Assembly (NCBI GenBank): GCA_018907035.1
Contig: JACCIC010000022.1
Coordinates: forward strand, 111,001 to 175,000
DNA length: 64,000 bases
Source of the DNA: Sycobia sp. Sy_11
Taxonomy: Eukaryota > Arthropoda > Insecta > Hymenoptera > Epichrysomallidae
Direction: 5' to 3'
Under the pieces are notes generated by a model, which did not search any database, was not told the DNA's origin, and was given only the letters and a program-made list of their open reading frames with translations. Shown here piece by piece: positions 26,062 to 37,191 of this stretch. How positions within the stretch are numbered: position 1 is the first letter of the stretch; every line of letters begins with the position of its first letter. Both the position numbers and the translations under genes were made by a program.

Positions 26062-27698
26062 AACATATTCGATATATACAGTTTGCTTACCACTTTCTCC
26101 ATAAATCCATTGTAAACTTTAAGCGTAGAATTTCACCCTCTCGTTATAACACAGGAAATTAAAGAAACGGGAGGACTTCATTAATTTAACGAGTATTGGC
26201 ACTAAGGCTATCCACATAGAAAGTTAATCACTTTTCAACTAATAGTTTAGATTTATTATTTCGCGCATATTATATTGCATAAAATTTTATTTATTTCTCA
26301 AAACTTTGAAAAAATAATTTTTTCTGCTGTCGTTAAATTAGTGATTTATCAGAAAATATTTCAAATAATAATTTGATTTCATTCTCACCATATCTAATAA
26401 AATAGGTAAATATGTCGATGACTAAAATGATCCATCTGACGATACATTTTGATTTTACTCTAATGCATTATTGTAAGGTTTATTAGTTAATTTTTCGATG
26501 AATACATCATGAAGTATCCATAATAATATTTATGTAAACTCATTGACCAAAATCAAGTAAATTTGCAAATCATTAAATAAACAATTCAATTTCACTAATT
26601 TTTTAAAATTATTTTACATTCTTTCTTGGTTGCGCTTGTATCGCATAAAATCACACGGGGGTACAATAAATAGCTGCGCGCAAACTTAAATATTACATTA
26701 GCAGCTTTTAATAGGCTCAGTCTAAGTGGTTTATTCGATAAAATAATAAAGCTGCGTCTATCAATTCCACCGATAATTAATTTTATCGGAACGGCGACGT
26801 CAGAATTAACGGCGAAATTTATAAAAAAAAACCATATTTTTCATCTAATTTATTTGATTGACGTTTGACAATTATAAGTAATTTCGATATTTTAGCGCTA
26901 ACGCAATTTGATTTTTTAACGATGAATTGTCCAGCTTTAATGGGTAATAAAGAATCGTTCTTTAAATTAAAATTTTCATTTTAATTAAATATCGTACTTA
27001 CAACAGCTATTTTAATATTTATTGCTGATTGTAGATCAGAGGACTATCCAGTATGTAATAAAAAATAATAATACATTTTTCATATTTTTTTAGCACATTC
27101 ATCTGGCAACAATATTCTTGATTGTAAAAAATGATGCGGATCTGCTGAACAAAGAAAACAAAATTAATCAATTAATTTTTAATTGAATCAATTAATTTTT
27201 TTTATCAACTTTCATTTAGTCGACTGTAAGCTTCGATGAATAGAAAAAAATTATGATTTATTATTACATAAAGGATTGTGGTCTTTGTAATCAGCAATAA
27301 ATGTTAAAATAGTTACTGTAAAAAATAAATATTTTATACTATTTTCATGAATTATTTAATATATACGTTTCATATTATTGTAAATTTTTATTGAATTTGT
27401 AATTTAGAAATTTACAAATAATACGTGGAATATGTACTTCTATATTTATTCCATTATCCATATAATATCTCTATATATTGTAATTAATAAATATAATTTA
27501 TCCGTGACACTTAGTCCTGAACGAGGTGATATTTATATTTTAAAAAAATTGAAAATATTTATTGGAGGACATTTTGGTTCACAATTTTAATTGTTAATAT
27601 ATTTATTCAAGTGAGCTACTGGAAAGAATTTTGTACAAATGCTCTATTTGGGTATATTAGAGGAAACAAAAACAGCTAAGTCTAGGAGTAAAACATAT

Positions 27699-27701
<3 letters not shown>

Positions 27702-27746
<45 letters not shown>
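27702..27746. repeat. (CT)n microsatellite
   Basis: A pure CT dinucleotide tract. Confidence 0.95.
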
Positions 27747-27750
<4 letters not shown>

Positions 27751-27859
27751 GTGCAAAGCTTTCCAATTTTACGCATACGGATTAAAATTTTGCCATCTAC
27801 ACTTCTAGTAGAAAAGTTTGGTTAAATTAACAGTGCAAATTTTAGTAACTATAATGAAT

Positions 27860-27985
27860 TTTGCATGTTACATCCGTTCGCTACTTTTGAGTGCCAGAAA
27901 AGCTTTCTCGGCGTTAAAAGCGGCGCTAATTTATGGCAAACTGGTAAATGAAAATGGATCCATTAGAAAAAGCACCAAATGATTA
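27860..27985. promoter_or_regulatory. Candidate regulatory element with AATTTATGGCA / TGGTAAATGA pair
   Basis: A compositionally balanced block in AT-rich intron. AATTTATGGCA (27928-27938) is followed three bases later by TGGTAAATGA (27942-27951). The same two motifs occur in the same order at 49525-49551. TTTATGGC is the reverse complement of GCCATAAA, a posterior-Hox/Abd-B-type binding core. Any function is inference. Confidence 0.3.
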
Positions 27986-28311
27986 TTGGTTATTCTCTCC
28001 TTTCTCTTTCCCCCTCTTTCTCCCATCCTCTGGTTATCCTCTATATTTAAATGACGTAAAAAAAATACAGGAAGGGCTCTACTCGTCGGCGAGCCGGAGG
28101 AAATCATGAATCGTCAGTATCGTACCTGCGGAGTACCCGCTTGTTCAGATGCTCTTTCGCGCTCCCTCACCCGCCCATTTCTGCCCCTCATATAGCTGAC
28201 CTAATTCCGTAGCTGTGTATAAAACCTTAAGCCGATTGCCTATAGGTGGAGAGGGGTGGGAGGCACGAGAGACTGGGGCAATCGTGCAATTTCGTTGCCT
28301 GGCACGCGTAG

Positions 28312-28312
<1 letters not shown>

Positions 28313-28348
<36 letters not shown>
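28313..28348. repeat. (AT)n microsatellite
   Basis: A pure AT tract. A second, (CT) tract runs at 28447-28470 and passes into CGCGCGCGC. Confidence 0.95.
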
Positions 28349-28352
<4 letters not shown>

Positions 28353-28446
28353 CATGCTCCCGGCGATGCGCCTCTCGTGTTGCCGCTCCGAACACGAATG
28401 GAATTCGTCCGTTACCTCCTTTCCGTCCTCTCTCAATCCTACCCCC

Positions 28447-28479
<33 letters not shown>

Positions 28480-28740
28480 CTCCTCCCCCGTCCTTTTCGT
28501 GTGCCGCAGGATTTCGCGATCCATCAATCGATCGACTGGACCTTGTTTAATTGAAAAAAAGCCACTCGCGTTCTGCATGTTTTTGCATTGCGTGTAAGTG
28601 TAAAAGGGCGAATGAGCCGAAACGTATATAGAAACGTATCCGCGAAATCTTTAACCTTTTCTTTTTACACTGGATTTTGTAATCCTACACCGGATAGGAA
28701 TATCCTGAAAATTCATTATTATTTGCATAAAATCAACGAT

Positions 28741-28845
28741 ATATCGTCGCTTCCGTATAGAAAGGTGCTATCTCAGCGTCCGGTTCAAGAAGGTGCTAGC
28801 TATCGGTCTGCGAGGTAGTGCCTTTTTATACGGAAGCGACGATAT
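28741..28845 (+). repeat. 34-bp-stem hairpin, G-U-preserving
   Basis: The left arm 28741-28774 starts ATATCGTCGCTTCCGTATAG. The right arm 28812-28845 ends ATACGGAAGCGACGATAT. All 34 positions pair in plus-strand RNA: 30 Watson-Crick and 4 G-U wobbles, with no mismatch or bulge. The loop is about 37 nt. No coding frame uses it. It could be a foldback transposon remnant or a transcribed small-RNA-type hairpin. The stem is longer and more perfect than a usual animal pre-miRNA. On the plus strand it would be antisense to the host gene. Confidence 0.75.
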
Positions 28846-28869
28846 GTAAGCATCGGGATCGGCGTTCTA

Positions 28870-29150
28870 CAATTTACCACGAGGAAATGAACGATTGAAC
28901 GGCCGAAGCAATGGTTAATCAAAAGCTCACATTATCGGAATTTGGTCACGTGTTCGCGTCACGTCCTGGCGTACGGATGCTACAGATCGCTTCGTCCATA
29001 AAGCACAACCGACGCACTCTCCGTGCACATTAGTTTAAGGCACGCCGCAGGAGCCCGGCGCTCGCTCTGTCGCCGCCCTGATTTCCGATGCGCCGAGTGC
29101 CTCGCGGAACGCGGAAGCCGGATATATTGACGGAATTTCGGGGAACCATC
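28870..29150. other. GC-rich non-coding block
   Basis: CpG-rich sequence such as GGAGCCCGGCGCTCGCTC and GCGGAACGCGGAAGCCGG between AT-rich flanks. No domain is recognisable in any frame. Candidate regulatory DNA only. Confidence 0.3.
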
Positions 29151-31800
29151 TCAGGGACGAATGCAGAGTCATAATCGAGGACTAAGCAATAATTTTGACT
29201 TTTCGTTATATTACACCGTAAAATTAACGCAACGAAAACTAAAGTCGAGGGAATACGTCGTAAGCAAATTTCGGGATCTGCCTCGAGTATTCTGTTTTGT
29301 TTGTATTTTTTTCTTTTTCCGCAATGCAAAAAAAGAGTCAGATTTCTTTGTCGAAAAATGATCTGTACGCGTTTGGACGTTTTTCAAAATATACAATACA
29401 TGGAAAAATTATTCTTTTACAATCAATTTTATACCGGAATTTTCTTTCTGGAATAATTATGTGAGTGAAACGTGAGTCGATTTAAAAAATGGAAGAAATC
29501 TTTTTCGATGTACGAGCCTTCGAGCAAGTTCATTTTTACTCATTTGTCGTTCCAGCATTGACCATGATTTATGCTGAAAGTAGTGAAAAGTAGTTTTTGG
29601 GTTTCAAAAAGATTTTTTTTCCTTTGCAAACTAATAAATTTTTGTTAGATAAATATGTAAAAAACATTCGACATTCTGAGCTGCCAGTTGCAAATATTAC
29701 AGGGAGAAAAGGCAACCTGAATTTAAATTAGAAAACCACGATGTCTCTATGAAAGCCATAATTTTTTTACGCGTATCATATTAAAATACCTTCCTAATCT
29801 TCTTTGTTCTATTTGAAATATTTTATAAAGATTTCAAAATTTTCGAAGATGAAGACGAATAACCACAATGAATATACTTTAACGAGAGAGGAAAAAGGAA
29901 TAAAAGTATTTATGAACTTTTGAAAGTAAAACTAATGAAGAAGAAAAAATATCTTAGATAATTTTACAAGCGCACTGAAAAAAATGCTTTTTTTTAAATC
30001 AAAAGTTAAAGTACAGTAATCATTTAATTTAAAAAATATTTCATTTACTTCTTTGATAGACAACGATAATAATTTTTTTTTGCATCATTTTGAGTTCTAA
30101 ATTTAAAATCTTCATTTATACGTGATTATTAACTCAATGCCAGGTTCGTACAATATCGAGTAACTTATTAAAATCCACGGATTTATTGAAATTTTTTACA
30201 TTGCTTTCGTATTACTCAAATAAGAACATGAATTTCTACAATTTCCCAATGAAAAATTCATTCCAATTATTCACAAAGCAAATATTCTTTTCTTTTATAT
30301 TTTATTAATAAAATTATTTTTCACGGTTTCAATCCGCATCCTTTGTTCATTGAGTTGTATTAAAAAGATTTCATAATGATACTTTGTACGAATTCTTTTC
30401 AACTATAGATTGAATAAAATTGATTTTATCATATAATCCATATGCGATATTATAGAGCTCGATGAATATGTCTGCGCGGCCAAGTCCATTTTCAGTTTTC
30501 ACTCAATTTTCACTCCGGCCTCCCATTATTTTTCATACAGCTTTTGTTCAATTGAACTCTTTGAAGTTTCGCACAAAAGTTTCGATTATATTTATCCCAA
30601 AATCTCGTACTAGTATAACTTGATAATCGAATTCTCGGATTAGACAGTTGCTATCTTTGTTGTCTAAATGGCCCTACTGTTAAACAAATTTATTTTTAAT
30701 TAAGAAAACAAATATATAATATTATGATAATATTTGGAACCACTTAGTTAATTGCTCTTTACTCAAGATAAATTCTTTTATTAATTAACAAATTATTTTA
30801 AAAACACTAACTATTTCAAACTATACGAATAAAATGCTAATTCATTTACAGAATAAATTGAGTATACAATTATCAATAGTTTTTTAAACAAACTATTAGT
30901 CAAGTGTGAAGATGACAAAAGCACTCGCTGATATTAATAATGAGTACATTGATATTTAATATTTACATGCATAAATAGAAACAGACTTCGTCAATCGAGA
31001 ACTTATACATATAATTGTAAAGACTATGGTATTAACACTAGTAACCATTAACTACTGCTAACTAAAGTGAGAGGCAGAATTTAACTAGTAACTATTAACC
31101 ACGGTTAACCATAAGTGACAGACAGAAATATGACGAAAGTGCCAAATTACAAATCTATATATGAAAAATACGAAGTATTAGAATAAATAATTTATTATTG
31201 ATGATAGAGAACAAATTTAAATAAAACTTTTTTATTCTGTTTTTAAATTATTTTTATTTTTGAAATTTTTTTTACCTGCTCCAGAGCAGTTTTTGATAAA
31301 TATAATAAACTACAGCAAATCAATTTTTACCAACAAATGTTAGATATCAAGTTCAAACAATTCTTCAAAGAAAATGTGGTATTTACAAATACGAAAGATA
31401 AAAATATTATTCTACCTACGGATCATTATATAGTCCTTTTATTTCTGCTATTCGATTTGCAATCTTTCAATTGATATGAGTCTGTTACTATTTTTATATA
31501 TATTAGTTTTCTGAGAGGCAGGGGTAAAAATATTTACATTGTCTATTTTTTACACATATAAAAATTATATTCTTGATATATCAATAAGTACTACTTTCAC
31601 CTTCACACTTGACTAGCACATACGTACGTATAAAATCTTTTTATTAAAATTTATTCGAATTTTTTGTAAAATCTATCAATGGCTCTTTAGCGTCCTTTCC
31701 AGTCTCATCTGAATATCTGAGTTTCAACTAAGCTTTTCAGTTAACTAAAGTTTCGAATGACAGAAAAAAATCTCTGAAAGAAGTTTCCGCATACAAAGTC

Positions 31801-31823
31801 TGGGGGGGGGTGGGGGGTGGAGG
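31801..31823 (+). other. G-run with quadruplex potential
   Basis: Nine Gs, T, six Gs, T, then GGAGG. This gives at least four GGG runs within about 20 bases on the plus strand, the template strand of the host gene. Confidence 0.6.
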
Positions 31824-32247
31824 CGATTAAACTTCACTTTTGGTCACAAGCGTATTTTTTACGATTAATGTTGCGAGATAAGGTCTGGCAGGGTTATTGA
31901 AAAAATCGAGCATATTATGTATACACTTACGAACACACGACAACTGATTGAAGAAAAAGTAAAACTAAGATAATATAAGTAATATTTAGATATTTCCTGA
32001 TTTTAAAAATTATTTACTTTTAGTTTGTAATTTTATTTAAAGATCGACTGGTACGGAAGGTTATTCGGTGCGCAAGATACGACAATAGCTAAGATCAGCG
32101 GTTGGCCAATGAGTCCTGCTCGATTTTCAGTCAAATCGAGGACTTTTAAATTTAATACATGCATCCATGCAGTGCTAAAGGGAGCACTGCAATGCGCGAT
32201 ATTGCAAACCTGACGGCATATTGACGGGTTACCATTTCTCTCTTCCT

Positions 32248-32330
32248 CTACCCCCCTCTCTCACTCTCTCTCTCTCTCTCTCTCTCTCTCAATCTCTTTC
32301 TCTCTCTCCTTCTATCACTCTATTTCTCTC
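32248..32330. repeat. CT-rich microsatellite
   Basis: Imperfect (CT)n with small interruptions. Confidence 0.85.
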
Positions 32331-32570
32331 TCATGTTTCGAATAACAGAGATATCGATAGAACCACTATAATCAAAATCATTGCGATCAAATTCCTAAAG
32401 ACAATAATGCATAAACCTTTACTATTTGCAATATATAATTTTTATGTATAGATTTAAGACATTTTGACATTTGATCCGCTTCTCATTTCCATACTTAATT
32501 CTTAAAGAATCGAACGGAATCAACCATTGCCCGCATAAGTCATTATAAAAAGAGGCCAACGCAAGAAAAG

Positions 32571-32572
<2 letters not shown>

Positions 32573-32623
<51 letters not shown>

Positions 32624-32632
32624 TGTGTGTGT
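32573..32632. repeat. (GT)n microsatellite next to the furin-site exon
   Basis: A (GT) tract that ends about 30 bp beyond the donor of the exon ending at 32661, inside the intron. Confidence 0.95.
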
Positions 32633-32660
32633 GAACGGACAGCGTGCGAACTAAACCTAC

Positions 32661-32833
32661 CTGTGTGCTTGTAGATGGAGTTGACTTTCTGGACGTGTCT
32701 CGTCATGACCTCGATGCAGGCCTCCTCCGTGCCGTATCGAGCGAAGAACTGATGGTCGGCCTGGAGGTACAGCATGCAGGTCGTCTTCCGCGGGTCGACC
32801 GTAGCCCGCTTATGCCGCTCCCGATGATTCGGC
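32661..32833 (-). CDS. ADAM10: ADAM10-family metalloprotease, furin site and start of catalytic domain
   Basis: This 173-bp exon spans the prodomain/catalytic boundary. RPNHRERHKRATVDPRK contains RHKR (32817-32806), a furin-type R-X-K-R site at the position where ADAM10 proteases are cleaved to release the mature enzyme. TTCMLYLQADHQFFARYGTE follows, corresponding to the family's [36 protein letters not shown] corresponds to ISSHVKAIDTIYQTT. The acceptor is CGCCGCAG and the donor GTAGG at 32660-32656. It starts with one base that completes AGG (Arg) and ends in phase 1 with G. Confidence 0.95.
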
Positions 32834-32926
32834 CTGCGGCGCATAAATGGGTCAGTGATTTGACAGACAGTGCGCCACACTGAGTATGTGTGACTTTTAT
32901 AAAGCGCAAAATGGATAGGCATATAT

Positions 32927-32967
<41 letters not shown>

Positions 32968-32968
32968 A

Positions 32969-33001
<33 letters not shown>

Positions 33002-33164
33002 AGAAAAGAGATGGGTGCGCACTGAACTGGCATTAATTTCCTCCTTCGGAATTCGCATTCGCTCTGCTTGTGTTATATAATATAACCTTTACATTGAGTT
33101 ATACAGTTTTGTTTACGCGTCCGAAAAAAATCACGTTTACAAACCTACGAAAGGTAATTAACCA

Positions 33165-33216
<52 letters not shown>

Positions 33217-33673
33217 ATTTTATTTCCATTATCCTCTTATACTATTTCCAACCGTGTCTAATGGCAGAGCAGGAAATTCAGTGTAATTATTGAGCATGCG
33301 TAAGTAAGCATCAAAGCCGTCAGCTAGGATTAGCCGATTTCAAGTTCGCGTCAAAAATATTGCAGAAGAATTGGTAAGTTCTCGTCGAAAACTATTATAC
33401 ACGCTTAAAGCGATAATATATAAGCGATAATGAATTTTCATTCATTTAAAATTTATAGTTTTAATTTATATGAACCAAGCTGCTTCGTTCGCATTATTTA
33501 TACTGAACTGTAAAGCAATTGAAATAATCGATACAGTCGGCGCATATTCATCAAAATTTCTAATTACCGTTATATTGACGATTGTCAACGAAATCCTACA
33601 TATACAAGAATTTCATGAATTTCAGACGCCCCATTCTAATTATGCATATTATATATATGCATAATTATTTACT

Positions 33674-33721
<48 letters not shown>

Positions 33722-33847
33722 CATTTCGAATTCTTTCAATCGGCGATTGAATTGCATACGAAGTGGACCAAGCCCCGTATCGCGTAAAAATGGTCCGCGC
33801 GTACTCTAATTATGTATATATCATTGACCGCGGAGCACCGCGCATAC
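32834..33847 (-). other. ADAM10-family intron, 1.0 kb
   Basis: The intron has donor GTATG at 33847-33843 and acceptor CAG at 32836-32834. It contains three AT-type microsatellites: about 32936-33000 with ATGT units, 33169-33213 and 33678-33719. I see no coding sequence. Confidence 0.85.
32936..33719. repeat. Cluster of AT-type microsatellites
   Basis: (AT)n and (TATG)n at 32936-33000, (AT)n at 33169-33213 and (AT)n at 33678-33719, all within one 1-kb intron. Confidence 0.9.
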
Positions 33848-34018
33848 CTGGAGCGATGATCTCGGTCGAAGCGATCTTCGGGATGGCCGTCCACGGCCTC
33901 CGGCTCCTTCGAGTAGAAACCGCCGTGCAATCGAACCTCGTTGTCCAGCAAATGTTCGAACAGCGGCTCCGACGTATCGTTCGGCGATGCGAGGCTGCTT
34001 CTGCTGCTGCTGCTGCTG
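33848..34018 (-). CDS. ADAM10: ADAM10-family metalloprotease, distal prodomain exon
   Basis: This 171-bp exon encodes the C-terminal linker of the prodomain, the least conserved part of the family. It begins with a short Ser run and continues SLASPNDTSEPLFEHLLDNE, then HGGFYSKEPEAVDGHPEDRF and ends DRDHRS. Assignment rests mainly on splice logic. The incoming phase (two bases GG from 36948 plus C at 34018 gives Gly) and the outgoing phase (AG plus G at 32833 gives Arg) both fit, and the frame is open throughout. The donor is GTATG at 33847-33843. The acceptor is GCCCCGCAG, directly followed by five more CAG units, so the exact start could shift by multiples of three. The first CAG was chosen here. 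Confidence 0.88.
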
Positions 34019-35088
34019 CTGCGGGGCAAAAGAGAGAGAAAAAGATACAGAGTAAGTGAGTGAGAGAGAGTAACCGGTGTAATTTTCGACTGAATAACAG
34101 ACGGTGGGGCAAGAAGAGGAGCGTTGAGGGTTGGGGGGGGGGGGAGAAACCGTTGGAGAAGAGGTTAATTCTCGTTGCGACACAGCGATAAAGGGACGGG
34201 CGAGGCCGATTACACCGCGACCCCGGTATAGCATTTCTTAATACTCGTCTGTATAACCAAGTACTGGTCGATTATCGAGAAAAACCTGCTATATATTTAT
34301 ATATAGGAGCCAAGAACTTCTGGCCTGTTCCCTCTTACGGCGTTTAGCGTTTAAGTATATAGTATTTTTCTTCGATGGGAATTCTTGTGGCAAATCTATG
34401 GCTGACGAGCGAAAATCCTAAATGTATCCGTTATTTCCGGAATTTTACGAAAATTTACCCAAAAAAAAAACAAAAATAATAATTCAGTGACAGTGTCAAC
34501 TCGATAAAATTAGAATCTATATGAAGTAATCGAGTTTTAAATATATTTCCAGCTCTAAGTCAAACTGAAATAATTATTGATGGTCTCAAATTCCAAATTA
34601 AAAAGTAACATTGAAATTTCGAAGTTCATTTTTAAGTCACCGCCAATTGCTGTATCATTTGAGATTTTTTTTTCGAAAGAAAAAGAAATCATGAAAGAAC
34701 ATCTAGAGAATAAACATAAATCACTTTTAAAAATAAATCGATTTTAATATGCTCCAAGATTATGTTCAAATTATAAGTATCTATCTATATACATATATTA
34801 ATTGGAGCACCTGCAGCGTCTTATGATTACATTATTATAGAGTCAAAGTGGTATACGGATGAACAACAGTCTTGTAACCATACTTGTAATGCACTTCTGA
34901 TGGCTTTCTGAGGATGAACGGCGAGATCAATGGATCTAATTAAGCTCGGTAAGCAATGCGCGCGCGCCCGTTATTAATATAGAATCTGTCTCGTCCCGAA
35001 CGATAGGTCATCATAAGGTCTGGAACATGATAATAAATAAATATCTTATCCTTTTAAACACGCTGATAACAAAATCGCAGAAATTTAA

Positions 35089-35132
35089 GCATTAAAATAT
35101 TGCATTAAAATATTGCATTAAAATATTGCATT
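35089..35132. repeat. 13-bp tandem repeat, about 3.4 copies
   Basis: GCATTAAAATATT repeated exactly three times and followed by GCATT. Confidence 0.95.
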
Positions 35133-36285
35133 CCGCTCGAAGTCGCTTATTCGGTTCGTCAAAAGTCTAACGAAAATGTTAAAAGCAAAACGAAAATTTT
35201 ACTTGTATATTAATACTTTTTCTGAAATTTCCAAAGACAGGATGTTTCCTATCACCGATTTGTAATGACCGTATCTTTGAATAATAAATGATGAATATCG
35301 ATTTTTTATTTTATTCCCTCTTCGTATATTTAGCCATTTCACAGGAGGAAATAAAATCGACGCTGGTGCACGCAGTAGCCGAATAGTAGCAATAAATGGC
35401 GGCTGTTTTTTATTTTTGAAGCACGAAAATTCGCGTAATATGAAAATAAAATGATCCATTGAAATTGCTGTTTTCCAAACTGTATAAATGCAAATAGTCA
35501 ATAGAAATTTCTATTTTATAAATAATTCTATGACGTGCAATTCTGAATAATTATAATGTACCCGCTGTAAGATTAGAATTAAATCAGCGAAATAAAGATA
35601 TAGATGAAATGAGAAAATAAAAGTATAGGCCCTCAGTTAGTTTTTGAAGTATGACATAAATGTAAAATTAGATAATAAAATTTGTATTTTTGAGATTTTG
35701 TTAAATAAATTGATATTTTTTAATATACAAGTTACTCGGAAAATAATTGAAACAATAAAATTGTAATAAATCATGTTATAACATGCAATTATAGGAGAGC
35801 CATAAAAATACTAAAAATACTCTACTTAATTTCGTCAAAAAATGAATGTACAGAATAAAAATTTCTCATGTTAATAATACTTTATGAGCCAAGTAGGTAC
35901 TAATGACACTTGAGCGTCGTCTACCGGATTTCTTTTTAAAAAGTGACAAATGCTATCTATTAGTGAATTTTATAAACGTAGTTTCAGATTAATTGAATTC
36001 CACTGATAAAATTCAATGGATTTAATGATAAGCATAGGTTTCAGAAAGTTAATCTATTTCGTTTTAGAGAAAAAAATTTATCAAACGGTAAATATTTAGA
36101 ATCAATAGTCATATTAGCAAGGTAATAAAGCAGCCAATACAAAATGAAAATGACTGCCCAATAATGTTATAAGACAAATGCATTGAATACGAACGTCAAT
36201 ATTAAATAAAACGTATACGAACATATTATATAGTTTTTTTTCATTTGGGATTTGTTTGGTTTTACGGTGTCATTTGAATTATAAA

Positions 36286-36430
36286 ACTAAGAAGACGTTG
36301 AGCTAGCTATTTATTGTAGTTGTTATAATAAACAATTAACGATAATATATACAATTATGAAAGTAAGAAAATACTGAGCTAGCTATTTATTGGAGCTGGA
36401 TATCAATCAAACAGTTAACGATACTATATG
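36286..36430. repeat. Diverged ~75-bp tandem duplication
   Basis: GAGCTAGCTATTTATTG near 36300 recurs exactly near 36376. Each copy is followed at similar distance by AACAATTAACGATAATATA or AACAGTTAACGATACTATA. Confidence 0.8.
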
Positions 36431-36832
36431 AAATGGTAGAGCTGTCAAAACGTCGTGCAAATACGGGGCTGCATATACGAAAGCATTGTTATCGAAAAAC
36501 AAATAAGCCTATGAATAAATTCCCTAAAAAGTAACTAAATCTTTATGGAAAAGGTTGTTCAATTTTTGCTATTTTCCTGGCCAAAAAAATTTATTCATAT
36601 TTACGGATAAGCCAAGAAGCGCTCGAATTAACCACAGAACATAAAGTATTAAATTATCCATTATTAGATAAGGTGAACATTTTTAAAATAGAGTGAAGAA
36701 AAAAGTAACTTCGTACAGTAAAAGAATGATACAATAAAAAATCGTTTCAAATTGTTGAACTTGTAATTAAGAGAGGATTGTTTTAAAATTTACTACGCCT
36801 TTGAATATATTCCTTGTAAATATAATAATTTT

Positions 36833-36835
<3 letters not shown>

Positions 36836-36881
<46 letters not shown>
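36836..36881. repeat. (AT)n microsatellite
   Basis: An AT tract about 62 bp beyond the donor of the prodomain exon at 36948. Confidence 0.95.
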
Positions 36882-36883
<2 letters not shown>

Positions 36884-36947
36884 TGTGTAACAACGGTAGG
36901 ACGGGCGCATAAAGGAAATTAATGATTGAAAGAAAGAAAATAGTCAC

Positions 36948-37191
36948 CCATGATACGACTGCAGAAGGTTGCCGCTCCTCAGGCTCTGGCTGGCGCAACG
37001 CCTCGGCTGGGGCGGCTTCTCCACGTCCGAGACCCGGTAGGCTATCGTGTGATAAGGGGGCGAGGTGTCGTCCTCGGGCGAGAGATAGCGACTGGCCGGC
37101 TCGATGTAGTACTCGTCGAGCCCGGTGACCACCGAGCCGTCGAGCAGGCCGTCCTCGGTCAAGACGCCCTGGACCACCGAGTTCTCATCCT
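36948..37191 (-). CDS. ADAM10: ADAM10-family metalloprotease, prodomain exon with cysteine-switch candidate
   Basis: This 244-bp exon encodes the middle of the prodomain, which keeps the protease inactive and helps it fold. SVVQGVLTEDGLLDGSVVTG and LDEYYIEPASRYLSPEDD match the family's GSVIDGRFEG...FYVEPAERYI. TSPPYHTIAYRVSDVEKPP corresponds to LPFHSVIYHEDDI. RRCASQSL contains a lone cysteine (36997-36995) aligned with the family's GGCADHSV cysteine switch. The acceptor is CTGTTACAG and the donor GTGAC at 36947-36943. It begins with AG, completing a codon started in an upstream exon (phase 1), and ends with GG (phase 2). This is the most 5' exon I can support in the window. Confidence 0.93.

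Larger units (their letters stand above)
22149..32660 (-). other. ADAM10-family intron, 10.5 kb
   Basis: The intron has donor GTAGG at 32660-32656 and acceptor CAG at 22151-22149. It holds the inverted pair of dispersed repeats (22.96-23.47 kb), a small candidate element (25.98-26.06 kb), a candidate paired-motif element (27.9 kb), the long hairpin at 28.74 kb, a GC-rich block at 28.9-29.15 kb and microsatellites. The stretch 29.4-32.2 kb is AT-rich with nothing I can support except a G-rich run at 31.80 kb. Confidence 0.85.
34019..36947 (-). other. ADAM10-family intron, 2.9 kb
   Basis: The intron has donor GTGAC at 36947-36943 and acceptor CAG at 34021-34019. A GA/poly-G-rich segment lies near the acceptor (34.03-34.15 kb). 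It also holds a 13-bp tandem repeat at 35089, a diverged tandem duplication at 36.29-36.43 kb and an (AT)n tract at 36836-36881. Confidence 0.85.
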
